A model generated the notes under the pieces. The model saw nothing but the letters and a program-made list of their open reading frames with translations. It was not told the DNA's origin and searched no databases. Of a stretch of DNA of 64,000 nucleotides, positions 34,781 to 43,030 are shown piece after piece. Each line of letters begins with the position of its first letter. Position 1 is the first letter of the stretch. A program made the translations under genes and the position numbers. Origin of the DNA: Parablautia muri (lineage in GTDB: Bacteria; Bacillota; Clostridia; Lachnospirales; Lachnospiraceae); assembly GCF_009917485.1 (NCBI RefSeq), contig NZ_QZDT01000022.1, positions 1 to 64,000 on the forward strand, given 5' to 3'.

Positions 34781-35629
34781 ATGTCTATTATTTTAGATCA
34801 TGTGAATCATATATATGAGGCGGGCACAGCCATGGAGTTTGCAGCGCTGAAAGATATTAACCTGATGATACCGGACGGGCAGTTTATCGGTTTGATTGGA
34901 CACACCGGTTCGGGAAAATCTACGCTGGTGCAGCATTTAAACGGGCTGCTTGTGCCCACCGGCGGCAACATCTATTATAATGGCGCAGACATTCACGACA
35001 ATGACTACAATAAGAAAGAACTGCACAGCAAAGTAGGACTTGTCTTCCAGTATCCGGAACATCAGCTGTTTGAGATTGACGTTTTTTCTGATGTATGTTT
35101 TGGCCCTAAAAACCTTGGCCTTAGCAAAAAGGAAGTGGAGCTTCGGGCCTATGCGGCCTTAAAACAGGTAGGGCTTGAGGATGAATATTTCTATCAGTCT
35201 CCCTTTGACTTATCCGGAGGGCAAAAGCGCAGAGTGGCTATTGCAGGTGTGCTTGCCATGCAGCCAGAGGTGCTTATTTTAGATGAACCTACGGCGGGAC
35301 TCGATCCTAAGGGAAGGGACGAAATTTTAGACCGGATCGCCGGCTTGCGGGAAGAAACGGGGATGACGGTTATACTTGTCTCACATAGCATGGAAGACGT
35401 GGCGAAATATGTGGACAGGATCATTGTCATGAATAAGGGGCAGGTTATGCTTGACAATGAGCCGAGAGAGGTATTTCGCTATTACAGGGAGCTTGAGGAG
35501 GTTGGCCTTGCCGCGCCTCAGGTGACATATATTATGCAGGAACTGAAAAGAAATGGTTTTGATGTGGATACGGATATTATCACCATTGAGGAAGCGCGGA
35601 AGGCTATCCTTGACGCACTAAAGATATGA
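34781..35629 (+). CDS. ecfA2: energy-coupling factor transporter ATPase EcfA2
   Basis: The protein has 282 residues from MSIILDHVNHIYEAGTAMEFAAL; the ATG at 34781 follows GCAGGGGG. Walker A IGHTGSGKSTLVQ, FQYPEHQLFE, signature DLSGGQKRRVAIAG, Walker B VLILDEPTAGLDP and VSHSMED are present. It forms the ATPase heterodimer with EcfA1. The 163-base gap to ecfA1 is wide for this operon and is due to the repeat. Confidence 0.95.
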   Translation: MSIILDHVNHIYEAGTAMEFAALKDINLMIPDGQFIGLIGHTGSGKSTLVQHLNGLLVPTGGNIYYNGADIHDNDYNKKELHSKVGLVFQYPEHQLFEIDVFSDVCFGPKNLGLSKKEVELRAYAALKQVGLEDEYFYQSPFDLSGGQKRRVAIAGVLAMQPEVLILDEPTAGLDPKGRDEILDRIAGLREETGMTVILVSHSMEDVAKYVDRIIVMNKGQVMLDNEPREVFRYYRELEEVGLAAPQVTYIMQELKRNGFDVDTDIITIEEARKAILDALKI

Positions 35630-35633
35630 TGCA

Positions 35634-35667
35634 CCGTACTTCGTACACATACCGTACTTTGTACGGA
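35634..35667 (+). repeat. two short GTAC hairpins between ecfA2 and ecfT
   Basis: CCGTACTTCGTAC and CCGTACTTTGTACGG are near-identical tandem hairpins just after the ecfA2 stop. There is no T-run. They may be a processing or stability element. Confidence 0.5.
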
Positions 35668-35704
35668 TAGAATTTGCTGGCTGCCAGAAGCATAGGAGAT
35701 TAGA

Positions 35705-36508
35705 ATGTTAAGAGATATTACGCTGGGACAATACTATCAGACGGATTCCATTATACACAGGCTTGACCCCAGGGTTAAGCTGGTAACCACTGTCTGTTAT
35801 ATCATTTCGCTTTTTGTTGTAGATAATATTGTGGGTTATATACTGGCCGGCCTTTTTTTGGCGCTGGTTATTAAGCTGTCCAAGGTTCCTGTCAAATTTA
35901 TGGTCAGAGGAATGAAATCGATTTTATTCCTGCTGATTATAGCGCTGATTTTTAATCTGTTTCTGACGCCGGGGGAAGTGGTGGTATCCTTCTGGAAGCT
36001 GCAGATTACCAAAGAGGGTATAAGGCAGGCGGTATTTATGGCTGTGCGTCTTGTGTTTCTCCTTATGGGTTCATCTGTGATGACTCTAACCACAACGCCT
36101 AATCAGCTGACAGACGGTATGGAAAAGCTGCTGGGACCTTTGAGAGTGCTTAAGGTGCCTGTTCATGAGATTGCAATGATGATGTCCATTGCTTTGCGTT
36201 TTATCCCTATTTTATTGGAAGAAACAGATAAGATTATGAAGGCGCAGATGGCCCGGGGGGCTGATTTCGAAAGCGGAAATCTGATAAAAAAGGCAAAGAG
36301 TCTTGTACCTTTGCTTGTACCTTTGTTTATTTCAGCATTTCGCAGGGCAAATGATCTGGCAATGGCAATGGAATCTAGGTGCTATAGAGGTGGTGAGCAC
36401 CGCACTAAAATGAAGCCGCTTATTTATAAAATGAGAGACAGACTGGCATATGGCGCGGTCCTTTGCTATCTGGTTTTGTGCGTGGTGTGTGGAAAGATTT
36501 TGTGGTGA
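35705..36508 (+). CDS. ecfT: energy-coupling factor transporter transmembrane protein EcfT
   Basis: The 267-residue protein MLRDITLGQYYQTDSIIHRLDPRVKL has the EcfT N-terminal signature. About five membrane segments follow, and coupling-helix motifs MARGADFE and MESRCYRGGEH contact the ATPases. It links the EcfA1/A2 ATPases to S subunits encoded elsewhere. TAGGAGATTAG precedes the start. truA follows after 36 bases. Confidence 0.94.
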   Translation: MLRDITLGQYYQTDSIIHRLDPRVKLVTTVCYIISLFVVDNIVGYILAGLFLALVIKLSKVPVKFMVRGMKSILFLLIIALIFNLFLTPGEVVVSFWKLQITKEGIRQAVFMAVRLVFLLMGSSVMTLTTTPNQLTDGMEKLLGPLRVLKVPVHEIAMMMSIALRFIPILLEETDKIMKAQMARGADFESGNLIKKAKSLVPLLVPLFISAFRRANDLAMAMESRCYRGGEHRTKMKPLIYKMRDRLAYGAVLCYLVLCVVCGKILW

Positions 36509-36544
36509 GAAATGGCAATGCTTTATGCGGCGGCGTGGGGGAGT

Positions 36545-37282
36545 ATGAAAAGAGTAAAACTTGTGGTGGCTTATGACGGTACGGCTTATCATGGCTGGCA
36601 GCTTCAGCCTGGAAGGCGTACCATAGAGGGAGAATTAAACAGTGCGTTGAGCGCGCTGCTGCAGAAAGAAATTCAAGTGATTGGAGCGAGCAGAACGGAT
36701 TCCGGTGTGCATGCTCTGTGCAACGTGGCGGTATTTGATACAGACACCCGTATTCCGGCGGAAAAGATTTCATATGCCTTGAATCAGAGACTGCCGGAGG
36801 ATGTCAGAATCCAAAGCTCTGAAGAAGTGGAAACTACTTTCCATCCGAGACACTGCAGCAGCCGTAAAACTTATGAATACCGGATACTAAACGCACATTT
36901 TCCTATTCCTACCAAAAGATTATATGCCTATTTTACATATGTTCCATTGGATGTAAAAAAAATGCGGCAGGCGGCAGTTTATCTTGAAGGTGAGCATGAT
37001 TTTAAGAGCTTTTGTGCGGTTGGCGCAGTGGTTGAATCCACAGTCAGAACAATCTATGAGCTAACGGTAGAAAAGGAGGCCGATGAAATTGTTATCAGAG
37101 TATGTGGCAGCGGTTTTCTTTATAATATGGTAAGAATTATAGCCGGAACGCTGATGGAAATAGGACGGGGGAATGGCAGACCGGAAAGTGTGAAGACAAT
37201 TTTAGAAGCGAAAGACCGTCAAATGGCAGGTCCTACAGCGCCAGCCTGTGGGCTGACGCTGGTTAAATATGATTTTTTATAA
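36545..37282 (+). CDS. truA: tRNA pseudouridine(38-40) synthase TruA
   Basis: The protein has 245 residues from MKRVKLVVAYDGTAYHGWQLQPG; GGGGGAG precedes the ATG. Catalytic Asp is in GASRTDSGVHAL, and the second half contains GSGFLYNMVRIIAGTLMEIG. It modifies uridines in the anticodon stem-loop of several tRNAs. ecfA1-ecfA2-ecfT-truA normally runs into rplM-rpsI; here those lie 17 kb away. Confidence 0.95.
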   Translation: MKRVKLVVAYDGTAYHGWQLQPGRRTIEGELNSALSALLQKEIQVIGASRTDSGVHALCNVAVFDTDTRIPAEKISYALNQRLPEDVRIQSSEEVETTFHPRHCSSRKTYEYRILNAHFPIPTKRLYAYFTYVPLDVKKMRQAAVYLEGEHDFKSFCAVGAVVESTVRTIYELTVEKEADEIVIRVCGSGFLYNMVRIIAGTLMEIGRGNGRPESVKTILEAKDRQMAGPTAPACGLTLVKYDFL

Positions 37283-37326
37283 TTTCTTATTTGTAAGGAA
37301 CATGCAGAAAATATGCCGGTTGGTTC

Positions 37327-37800
37327 TTAACAGTGGTGATTCCCGGTGGTACAGGAATTATCGCAAAACCCACTTTCGTGATGATATCCACAGTAGGTAA
37401 CACCGTTATGGGTATGCCTTCCGGAAACAGTACAATCCCCACTTACGCAAAGAGCGGAACAGGAACCATTACAAAAACCGGTTTCATGGTCATATCCGCA
37501 ATAAGTTACACCGCTGTGGGTGTGCCTTCCGGAAATGGTGCAATTGGCATCACTGCACAATGCAGCGCAGGAACCATCGCATATCCCATTTTCATGCGCA
37601 TATCCACAGTATGTTATGCCACTATGTGTATGTCTTCCTGCTGCAGCGCAGTCTTCAACTGTGCATACCTGACAGGTGACAGACTCTTTTTGTCTGCGCT
37701 GTTTGTGGTGATGTCCGCCGTGAGCAGATACCGGCAGTGCCATAATTGAGGCAAAGAAAATGCCTATGATTGTTGTGATTAAAATTCTTTGCTTCCACAT
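37327..37800 (-). CDS. secreted protein of three 36-residue His/Cys repeats
   Basis: The 157-residue protein has a signal peptide (MWKQRILITTIIGIFFASIMALPVSAHGG, cleaved after about residue 26), then HHH and a basic stretch. Three 36-residue repeats follow (46-81, 82-117, 118-153). Each contains GRHTHSG-type, TYCGY, HE and GxCxxSC segments, with five Cys and three or four His per unit. The tail NHHC adds more. The spacing suggests repeated metal-binding or disulfide-bonded knots outside the cell. I do not recognise the family. AGGAGG precedes the ATG. It is convergent with truA and divergent from blaI. Confidence 0.8.
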   Translation of the reverse strand: MWKQRILITTIIGIFFASIMALPVSAHGGHHHKQRRQKESVTCQVCTVEDCAAAGRHTHSGITYCGYAHENGICDGSCAALCSDANCTISGRHTHSGVTYCGYDHETGFCNGSCSALCVSGDCTVSGRHTHNGVTYCGYHHESGFCDNSCTTGNHHC

Positions 37801-38003
37801 GGTGATTTCCTCCTACAACGAAATGAATGTGGTTGTTTTATTCTTTGTTCCTATCTAATTCCGTAAGATGAATACCTGATGCAGTTTTATTATAACGGAT
37901 TGCACGGAGCGTGTAAAGCTAATTTAATTATCAATATTTTATGTTTTTGCTATTGGTTGATTTGATAAGTAAATTTATAAAATATACATTTTTTGCATTT
38001 CTC

Positions 38004-38063
38004 TTGACATGATGGTCTATTTAATATAGACTAAAAAAGAAAGAGGTCTATTAAGGATAGACC
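38004..38063 (+). promoter_or_regulatory. promoter with two BlaI/MecI-type operators
   Basis: TTGACA at 38004-38009 is followed by two 19-base dyads: GGTCTAT-5-ATAGACT (38014-38032) and GGTCTAT-5-ATAGACC (38045-38063), centred 31 bases apart. The first overlaps the expected -10 region. This fits repression by the BlaI-type protein encoded directly downstream. The rest of the 399-base gap holds AT-rich sequence and an R1 repeat. Confidence 0.8.
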
Positions 38064-38120
38064 AAGGAGTTTGTACCAACGTCTGTTCGTGTGAGGAATT
38101 GGTAATAGGGAGGATTACTG

Positions 38121-38195
38121 TGTGTGAAAAATAAATTTTTCACAGACAAATTTGTGCCAACGCCCAAATTTGCAGGAACTGGCAGCATGGGGGAT
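38121..38195 (+). repeat. R1 double-hairpin repeat before blaI
   Basis: GTGAAAAATAAATTTTTCAC is the first hairpin and ACAAATTTGTGCCAACGCCC with AAATTTG the second. It ends in GGCAGCATGGGGG, the ribosome-binding site of the regulator gene. Confidence 0.8.
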
Positions 38196-38199
38196 TTAT

Positions 38200-38586
38200 A
38201 TGGGAAATTACAAGCTGGGAGAAGCGGAAATGAAATTTGCGGAAATTATTTGGGAGAGGGAACCTCTTACCTCATCGGAATTGGTGAAAGTATGTGAAAG
38301 TAAAATGAACTGGAAGAAATCAACCACCTACACCGTACTCAAAAAAATGTGTGAAAAAGGTATATTTCAAAATGAAAATGCGGTGGTGAGCGCTAAAATG
38401 AGCAGGGAAGAATTTTATGGTGTCCAGAGCAGGAAATATGTGGAGGATGTATTTTCAGGTTCTCTGCCCAGATTTTTAACAGCCTTTTGCAATGGAAGGA
38501 AGCTTTCGGCGGAAGAAGTGGGAGAAATGGAAAAATGGATTGATGAGTACAGGGAAGATTATTTGGAAGGAGGCATGAAGGGATGA
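38200..38586 (+). CDS. BlaI/MecI/CopY family repressor
   Basis: The protein has 128 residues from MGNYKLGEAEMKFAEIIWEREP. The winged helix includes LTSSELVKVCESKMNWKKSTTYTVLKKMCEKG, and the dimerisation C-terminus VGEMEKWIDEYREDYLEGG is typical. BlaI-type repressors are cleaved when the partner metalloprotease senses a signal. Two matching operators lie upstream. It overlaps the M56 gene by 4 bases (ATGA), the classical blaI-blaR1 arrangement. Confidence 0.93.
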   Translation: MGNYKLGEAEMKFAEIIWEREPLTSSELVKVCESKMNWKKSTTYTVLKKMCEKGIFQNENAVVSAKMSREEFYGVQSRKYVEDVFSGSLPRFLTAFCNGRKLSAEEVGEMEKWIDEYREDYLEGGMKG

Positions 38587-40289
38587 CAGGAATTTTTATA
38601 CATATTTTGAATATGAGTATGACCGCGTCCTTCGTCATCCTTGTAGTTATGTTTTTACGGCTTTTATTAAAGCATGCGCCCAGAATATTTTCCTATTTTT
38701 TGTGGATAGTCGTTTTTATCCGGCTACTCTGCCCTGTTTCTGTGGAGATGGACTGGGGCGTTATTCCTTATGCCCGACTGATGGAAGCAGGAGCCGGTTT
38801 GGCGATGGATACATGGAACGATGAAGGAAAACAGGTGGAGGGATCCTGGCAGATAAGCGAGGCGGCAGGAGAAGGGAATGGTGAAACAGAAACCGATACG
38901 GGGAAAGAGGAAATAAATAAGAAACCAATAGAAGTAAATAGGAATACAACTCTCTTTAAGGAGAAAGAAGGAGTGAAACCTGACAGGGGGATGATATGGT
39001 TTGGAGCGAGTATTTTATGGCTGGCCGGATGTGCAGCTTTTGTTCTATATGGTACAGTCAATTACGGCAGATGGATGTTGAAGTTAAAAGGCTGTAAAGA
39101 TCAGTATGGATATCCGCCTGTTATTATTTCAGAAGAAATAAGGGAACCTTTTGTGGCGGGATGGATAAAACCTGCTATTTACCTGCCGGCAAATCTTACG
39201 GGAGACCAGCAAAAAATGGTGATGGAGCACGAAAAGATACATATTTTGCGTAAGGACTACCTGATTAAGCCAGCGGCTTATCTGGCTTTGTGCATCCATT
39301 GGTTCAATCCTCTTGTGTGGCTTGCCTTTTACTTTATGGAGCAGGATATGGAGACTGCCTGTGATGAAGCCGTATTGAAAAGGATAGGATATGAAAACAA
39401 AAAAGCCTATGCCCATACCCTTTTGCTCTTTTTGCGGGAGCAGGAGCGCTGCCGGAAACCAGGCTGCCCGATTGCGTTTGGGGAAAACAGCGTGAAAACA
39501 AGAATTGAAAATGTGGTGAAGCAAAAAGCAGTAAAACCTTGGGTGATGGCAGTTATATCTGTTGTGATTGCTGCTGCGGCTGCCCTGCTTTTAGTGGACG
39601 GACGGTGGAAACTGCAAGTATCTGTGGAAGAAAAGGAGACGCCGCAAAAAGGGTATGAAGAAGAAAATCTGGCAGGGGACGAAGCCGGGACAATTGATTT
39701 GCTGCCGGCGGAGCAGATATTTTATGAGGATATTCCATCAGAGAGCATGGAGATAACAACTCATGAATATTTTACAAGTGACTCTGGAGAAGATACCCCG
39801 GAAAAGGATGATGTAACTGAGCATACATATTATGCTGGGGTTATAGATAGCTATGAAGTTTTATTAAGGCAGGATAAGGAACCTGGGCAGATAACAGGCT
39901 ATCACGTTCCGGTAGAAGTTATCAGTATATCAAATGATTATGGCTATCGTGAACACCCGGTTACACAGGAGAAGCTTTTCCACAGCGGTGTTGACTTTGC
40001 AGCGGAAGAAGGAACATCTGTGAATGCAGCGGAGGATGGGACAGTATTTGAGACAGGATGGGATGACAACTGCGGAAATTATGTAATTCTTCTGCATGAA
40101 AACGGAGAGATGACTTATTATGCTAACTGCGGTGAAATTTTGGCGCAGGATGGACAGGAGGTGAAACAGGGAGAACAGATTGCAACTGTGGGAAACAGCG
40201 GAAAAAGTACCGGTCCGCATTTACATTTTGCATTGAGCCGGGATGGAAGGTATATAGAGCCGATATGGATAGATGAAATGGCGGAATAA
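38583..40289 (+). CDS. BlaR1-like M56 peptidase fused to an M23 peptidase domain
   Basis: The 568-residue protein has N-terminal membrane segments and the M56 zinc motif HEKIH at about residues 216-220 (MVMEHEKIHILRKDYL). Another membrane segment (about 318-340) is followed by an acidic linker. The C-terminal M23/LytM domain has zinc ligands in LFHSGVD (His near 467) and GPHLHFAL (His near 546 and 548). BlaR1/MecR1 instead end in a penicillin-binding domain. Here an extracytoplasmic endopeptidase-like domain replaces it, so the signal may be peptidoglycan itself. The M56 part should inactivate the BlaI-type repressor. Confidence 0.9.
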   Translation: MTGIFIHILNMSMTASFVILVVMFLRLLLKHAPRIFSYFLWIVVFIRLLCPVSVEMDWGVIPYARLMEAGAGLAMDTWNDEGKQVEGSWQISEAAGEGNGETETDTGKEEINKKPIEVNRNTTLFKEKEGVKPDRGMIWFGASILWLAGCAAFVLYGTVNYGRWMLKLKGCKDQYGYPPVIISEEIREPFVAGWIKPAIYLPANLTGDQQKMVMEHEKIHILRKDYLIKPAAYLALCIHWFNPLVWLAFYFMEQDMETACDEAVLKRIGYENKKAYAHTLLLFLREQERCRKPGCPIAFGENSVKTRIENVVKQKAVKPWVMAVISVVIAAAAALLLVDGRWKLQVSVEEKETPQKGYEEENLAGDEAGTIDLLPAEQIFYEDIPSESMEITTHEYFTSDSGEDTPEKDDVTEHTYYAGVIDSYEVLLRQDKEPGQITGYHVPVEVISISNDYGYREHPVTQEKLFHSGVDFAAEEGTSVNAAEDGTVFETGWDDNCGNYVILLHENGEMTYYANCGEILAQDGQEVKQGEQIATVGNSGKSTGPHLHFALSRDGRYIEPIWIDEMAE

Positions 40290-40375
40290 TTGATTTCCCT
40301 GTCTGATCTATTTTATGGTTGAAAATTTACTGCTTATTTAGTACAATAGTTTTGTTGATGTAAGCATATGTATGA

Positions 40376-40478
40376 GGGGAAGCCTGGAAGTAAACTTTCA
40401 GGTTGTCTAATAGCGTAGTATCGCAAGTGCAGCTTGTGATACATGACAATAGGCTTTAACTATTGTATAGAGGAGGTA
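40376..40478 (+). repeat. diverged R2 composite repeat
   Basis: GCCTGGAAGTAAACTTTCAGG is the first hairpin and GTATCGCAAGTGCAGCTTGTGATAC (40417-40441) the second. GAGGAGGTATAAAG follows as ribosome-binding site of the 37-residue gene. Confidence 0.7.
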
Positions 40479-40483
40479 TAAAG

Positions 40484-40597
40484 ATGGAATTTGTATTATT
40501 AGGCGGCGGTTTGCTCATTATTATTATTGCAGTTATTGTATCCGTAGTATCCTCTGTGGTGTCAGCGGTGGCAGCAGATCAGGATATTGAGGATTAG
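40484..40597 (+). CDS. 37-residue single-span membrane peptide
   Basis: The product is MEFVLLGGGLLIIIIAVIVS followed by VVSSVVSAVAADQDIED. It is one hydrophobic helix with an acidic C-terminal tail and is too short for most gene finders. The ribosome-binding site GAGGAGG with 7-base spacing is among the strongest in the window, the codons are ordinary and a terminator-like hairpin follows directly. It lies between the M56-M23 gene and a zinc-ribbon membrane protein. It could be a small regulatory membrane peptide; toxin-like type I peptides also look like this. Confidence 0.65.
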   Translation: MEFVLLGGGLLIIIIAVIVSVVSSVVSAVAADQDIED

Positions 40598-40602
40598 TGA
40601 AA

Positions 40603-40675
40603 GTTTGGAAGTTTACTTCCAAACTCTTTATCGGTGGCTGTATCGCAAGTATAGCCTGCGATATGCAGGGATATA
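40603..40675 (+). repeat. R2 composite repeat
   Basis: AGTTTGGAAG-4-CTTCCAAACT (40604-40627) followed by CTTTAT may terminate the 37-residue gene. TATCGCAAGTATAGCCTGCGATA (40641-40663) and GCAGGG follow, as before ecfA2. Confidence 0.75.
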
Positions 40676-40723
40676 GAAATGAAATATCCTAATGCGGCAT
40701 TTTTGTGTTACGGAAAACTTCAG

Positions 40724-40747
40724 GAGCAGGCATTGCCTGCTCTTTTT
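40724..40747 (+). terminator. intrinsic terminator or attenuator
   Basis: GAGCAGGC, a 3-base loop and GCCTGCTC (40724-40742) followed by TTTTTG form a compact terminator after the R2 repeat and before the zinc-ribbon gene. Confidence 0.75.
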
Positions 40748-40823
40748 GTTCGAAAGCCGGTTTATGAAGCCGGATGCTCTTTTAGAAATTCTTTAGATTC
40801 CTTAATATTGCGTTTATTGATTT

Positions 40824-41276
40824 ATGGCAAAGAAAGAAGTAGGATTGAGAAAGAACGAAAAACCGAAAGGCAAGGGTACTATATTGAGGGAAAAATTTTA
40901 TCGCTTTATGCAGGGAAGATACGGCAGTGACCAGTTAAATCGTTTCCTGATGATTTTATCGCTGGTGTGTTTTGGCATATCATTGTTTGGCATTAGACCT
41001 TTTTATGTAATTGGCATAGGGCTGATTATATATGCCTATTTCAGGATGTTGTCTAAAAATATCTATAAGCGCCGGGAGGAAAACAGCGCTTATATGCGAT
41101 ATGAATACAAGGCAAAACAGCGCTTCGCAGCCTTTAGGCGCGACATGAGCCAGCGCAGGACGCATCACATTTATAAATGCCCTTCCTGCAGGCAAAAGAT
41201 CAGGATTCCAAGAGGTAAGGGCAAAATTGAAATCAGATGCCCTAAGTGTGGCCAGACCTTCATCAAAAGAAGCTAA
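40824..41276 (+). CDS. membrane protein with C-terminal zinc ribbon
   Basis: The 150-residue protein has a charged N-terminus and two hydrophobic segments (about residues 42-75: FLMILSLVCFGISLFGIRPFYVIGIGLIIYAYF). A basic stretch is followed by the zinc ribbon YKCPSCRQKIRIPRGKGKIEIRCPKCGQTF. The start is uncertain because no good ribosome-binding site precedes the ATG at 40824. It is followed after 24 bases by the DUF5685 gene. The three genes (zinc ribbon, DUF5685, DnaJ) probably form one operon of unknown role. Confidence 0.75.
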   Translation: MAKKEVGLRKNEKPKGKGTILREKFYRFMQGRYGSDQLNRFLMILSLVCFGISLFGIRPFYVIGIGLIIYAYFRMLSKNIYKRREENSAYMRYEYKAKQRFAAFRRDMSQRRTHHIYKCPSCRQKIRIPRGKGKIEIRCPKCGQTFIKRS

Positions 41277-41300
41277 AATAAATTCAAACAGGAGAAAATC

Positions 41301-42161
41301 ATGTTCGGATATATTATTATCAATAAGGGGGATATGAAGTTCAAGGAGTTTGATATTTATCATTCTTACTATTGTGGACTTTGCCAGGCATTGCACAGAC
41401 AATATGGGAAGCTGGGACAGCTCAGTCTCACTTACGATATGACGTTTCTGGTGATGCTGCTCAGCAGTCTGTATGAGCCGGAGACAAAGGTAAGCGAAAT
41501 GAAGTGTATTGCCCATCCCTTTGAAAAGCATACAGTCAGGGATAACATATTTTGTTCCTATGGGGCAGACATGAATATATTGTTTACCAGCTATAAATGT
41601 AAGGATGATTGGGAGGATGAAAAAAAGCTGACCCGTCTTGCATATGGAAAGCTGCTTAAGGGCGGCTGCCGGAAAATCAATGCCGTATATGGGGACAAGG
41701 CGAGAAGAATTGACAATCTGATGCGCGAGCTATCTGTACAGGAAAAGAAGAAAAATCAAGATATTGACCGGATGGCAGGAACCTTTGGGAGGATTATGGG
41801 AGAGATTATGGCTATATGGGAGGATGAATGGCATGATAACCTGAAGGTCATGGGATTTTACCTGGGAAAGTTTATTTATCTGCTGGATGCCTACGAGGAC
41901 ATTGAGGAGGATATGAAACTGAACAGATACAATCCTTTTGCCAAAAAATTCAATGATCCGGATTTCGAGGAGGAAACGAAAACAATCCTCACGATGATTA
42001 TGGCGGAGTGCTGTAAGGAGTTTGAGAAGCTTCCGCTGATTGATAATGTAGAGATTCTGCGAAATATTCTTTATTCCGGCATATGGTATAGATATGAGAT
42101 GGTAAGGCAGAAACGAGAAGGAAGTAAAGCGGATGGCAGACAGGGAGTAAAAAATGCGTGA
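41301..42161 (+). CDS. DUF5685-like protein
   Basis: The 286-residue protein starts [31 protein letters not shown]. It is highly alpha-helical, with a CGLC motif near residue 30, [15 protein letters not shown], and acidic helical motifs ([20 protein letters not shown]) that recall the DDxxD-like arrangement of isoprenoid-type folds. That comparison is only by eye. Function is unknown. It overlaps the DnaJ gene by 8 bases, suggesting the two proteins work together. CAGGAG precedes the start. Confidence 0.8.
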   Translation: MFGYIIINKGDMKFKEFDIYHSYYCGLCQALHRQYGKLGQLSLTYDMTFLVMLLSSLYEPETKVSEMKCIAHPFEKHTVRDNIFCSYGADMNILFTSYKCKDDWEDEKKLTRLAYGKLLKGGCRKINAVYGDKARRIDNLMRELSVQEKKKNQDIDRMAGTFGRIMGEIMAIWEDEWHDNLKVMGFYLGKFIYLLDAYEDIEEDMKLNRYNPFAKKFNDPDFEEETKTILTMIMAECCKEFEKLPLIDNVEILRNILYSGIWYRYEMVRQKREGSKADGRQGVKNA

Positions 42162-42870
42162 TCCATATGAAGTTCTGGGTATTTCCAGAAATGCTACAGA
42201 GGAAGAAATAAAAAAAGCATATAAGACGCTTAGCAGGAAATATCATCCTGATGCTAACATCAATAATCCGCACAAGGAAGAAGCAGAAGATAAATTTAAA
42301 GAAATACAGCAGGCATACCAGCAGATTATGAAGGAACGGACGAAAGGGTATAGTTACCAGCAAAATGCATCAGGGGGATCTTATGGAAATGCAGGTGGCT
42401 ATGGCGGTTTTGGCGACTTTGGAGGTTTTGGCGATTTCGGGGGCGCTTATGGCGGCATGGGAACCGGCTATGAAGAAGATAATCATCTTAGGGCAGCAGG
42501 CAATTATGTAAGGAATGGTTATTATAAAGAAGCCAGAAATGTGCTTGACGGTATGGGGGAAAGCGCCCGCAGCGCCAGATGGTATTACTATAGTGCACTG
42601 GCACATGCAGGGCTGGGGAATCAGGTATCGGCTCTGGAACATGCAAGGAGAGCCCAGGCAATGGAGCCGGGTAATCGGGATTACAGTGCATTGGTTTACC
42701 AATTTGAAAATGGGGACAGCTGGTACCGGCAGAGACAATATACTTACGGACAGCCTTATATGGGAGGCAATGGGCTTTGCTTGAAATTATGCATTGCTAA
42801 TCTGCTTTGTAACCTATGCTGTGGAGGCGGGGGACTTTGCTGTGGAGGCAGACCCTATTATAGATATTAA
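42154..42870 (+). CDS. J-domain protein with Gly-rich and Cys-rich regions
   Basis: The 238-residue protein begins with the J domain [23 protein letters not shown]...[10 protein letters not shown] (HPD motif near residues 34-36). A Gly/Phe/Tyr-rich linker (about 70-105) is followed by a short TPR-like helical part ([45 protein letters not shown]). A hydrophobic Cys-rich tail ([25 protein letters not shown]) looks suited to metal or lipid attachment. It should stimulate an Hsp70. It is translationally coupled to the DUF5685 gene. Confidence 0.88.
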   Translation: MRDPYEVLGISRNATEEEIKKAYKTLSRKYHPDANINNPHKEEAEDKFKEIQQAYQQIMKERTKGYSYQQNASGGSYGNAGGYGGFGDFGGFGDFGGAYGGMGTGYEEDNHLRAAGNYVRNGYYKEARNVLDGMGESARSARWYYYSALAHAGLGNQVSALEHARRAQAMEPGNRDYSALVYQFENGDSWYRQRQYTYGQPYMGGNGLCLKLCIANLLCNLCCGGGGLCCGGRPYYRY

Positions 42871-43030
42871 TGTTTTCAAACACGCTTTGACTGGCCGTAA
42901 CATTTCGATTCATGGCCTAAGGGCCGCTCTGTGTAACATGATTTACCTTGCTGCTCATAATTAGTTCTTGACAGTATGAAAAATTTGGGCTTTGATTATA
43001 GTATAAAAATAATAAAGAAAGGATATTGAA

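Noticed and set aside
40679-40930. 83-residue frame after the R2 repeat with a good ribosome-binding site
   Set aside because: It runs through an intrinsic terminator and overlaps the zinc-ribbon gene in another frame; the sequence looks non-conserved. Kept only as a possible leader peptide.
42968-43002. TTGACA with TATAGT as promoter for the KDPG aldolase gene
   Set aside because: The spacing is about 23 bases, too long; other pairings are weak.
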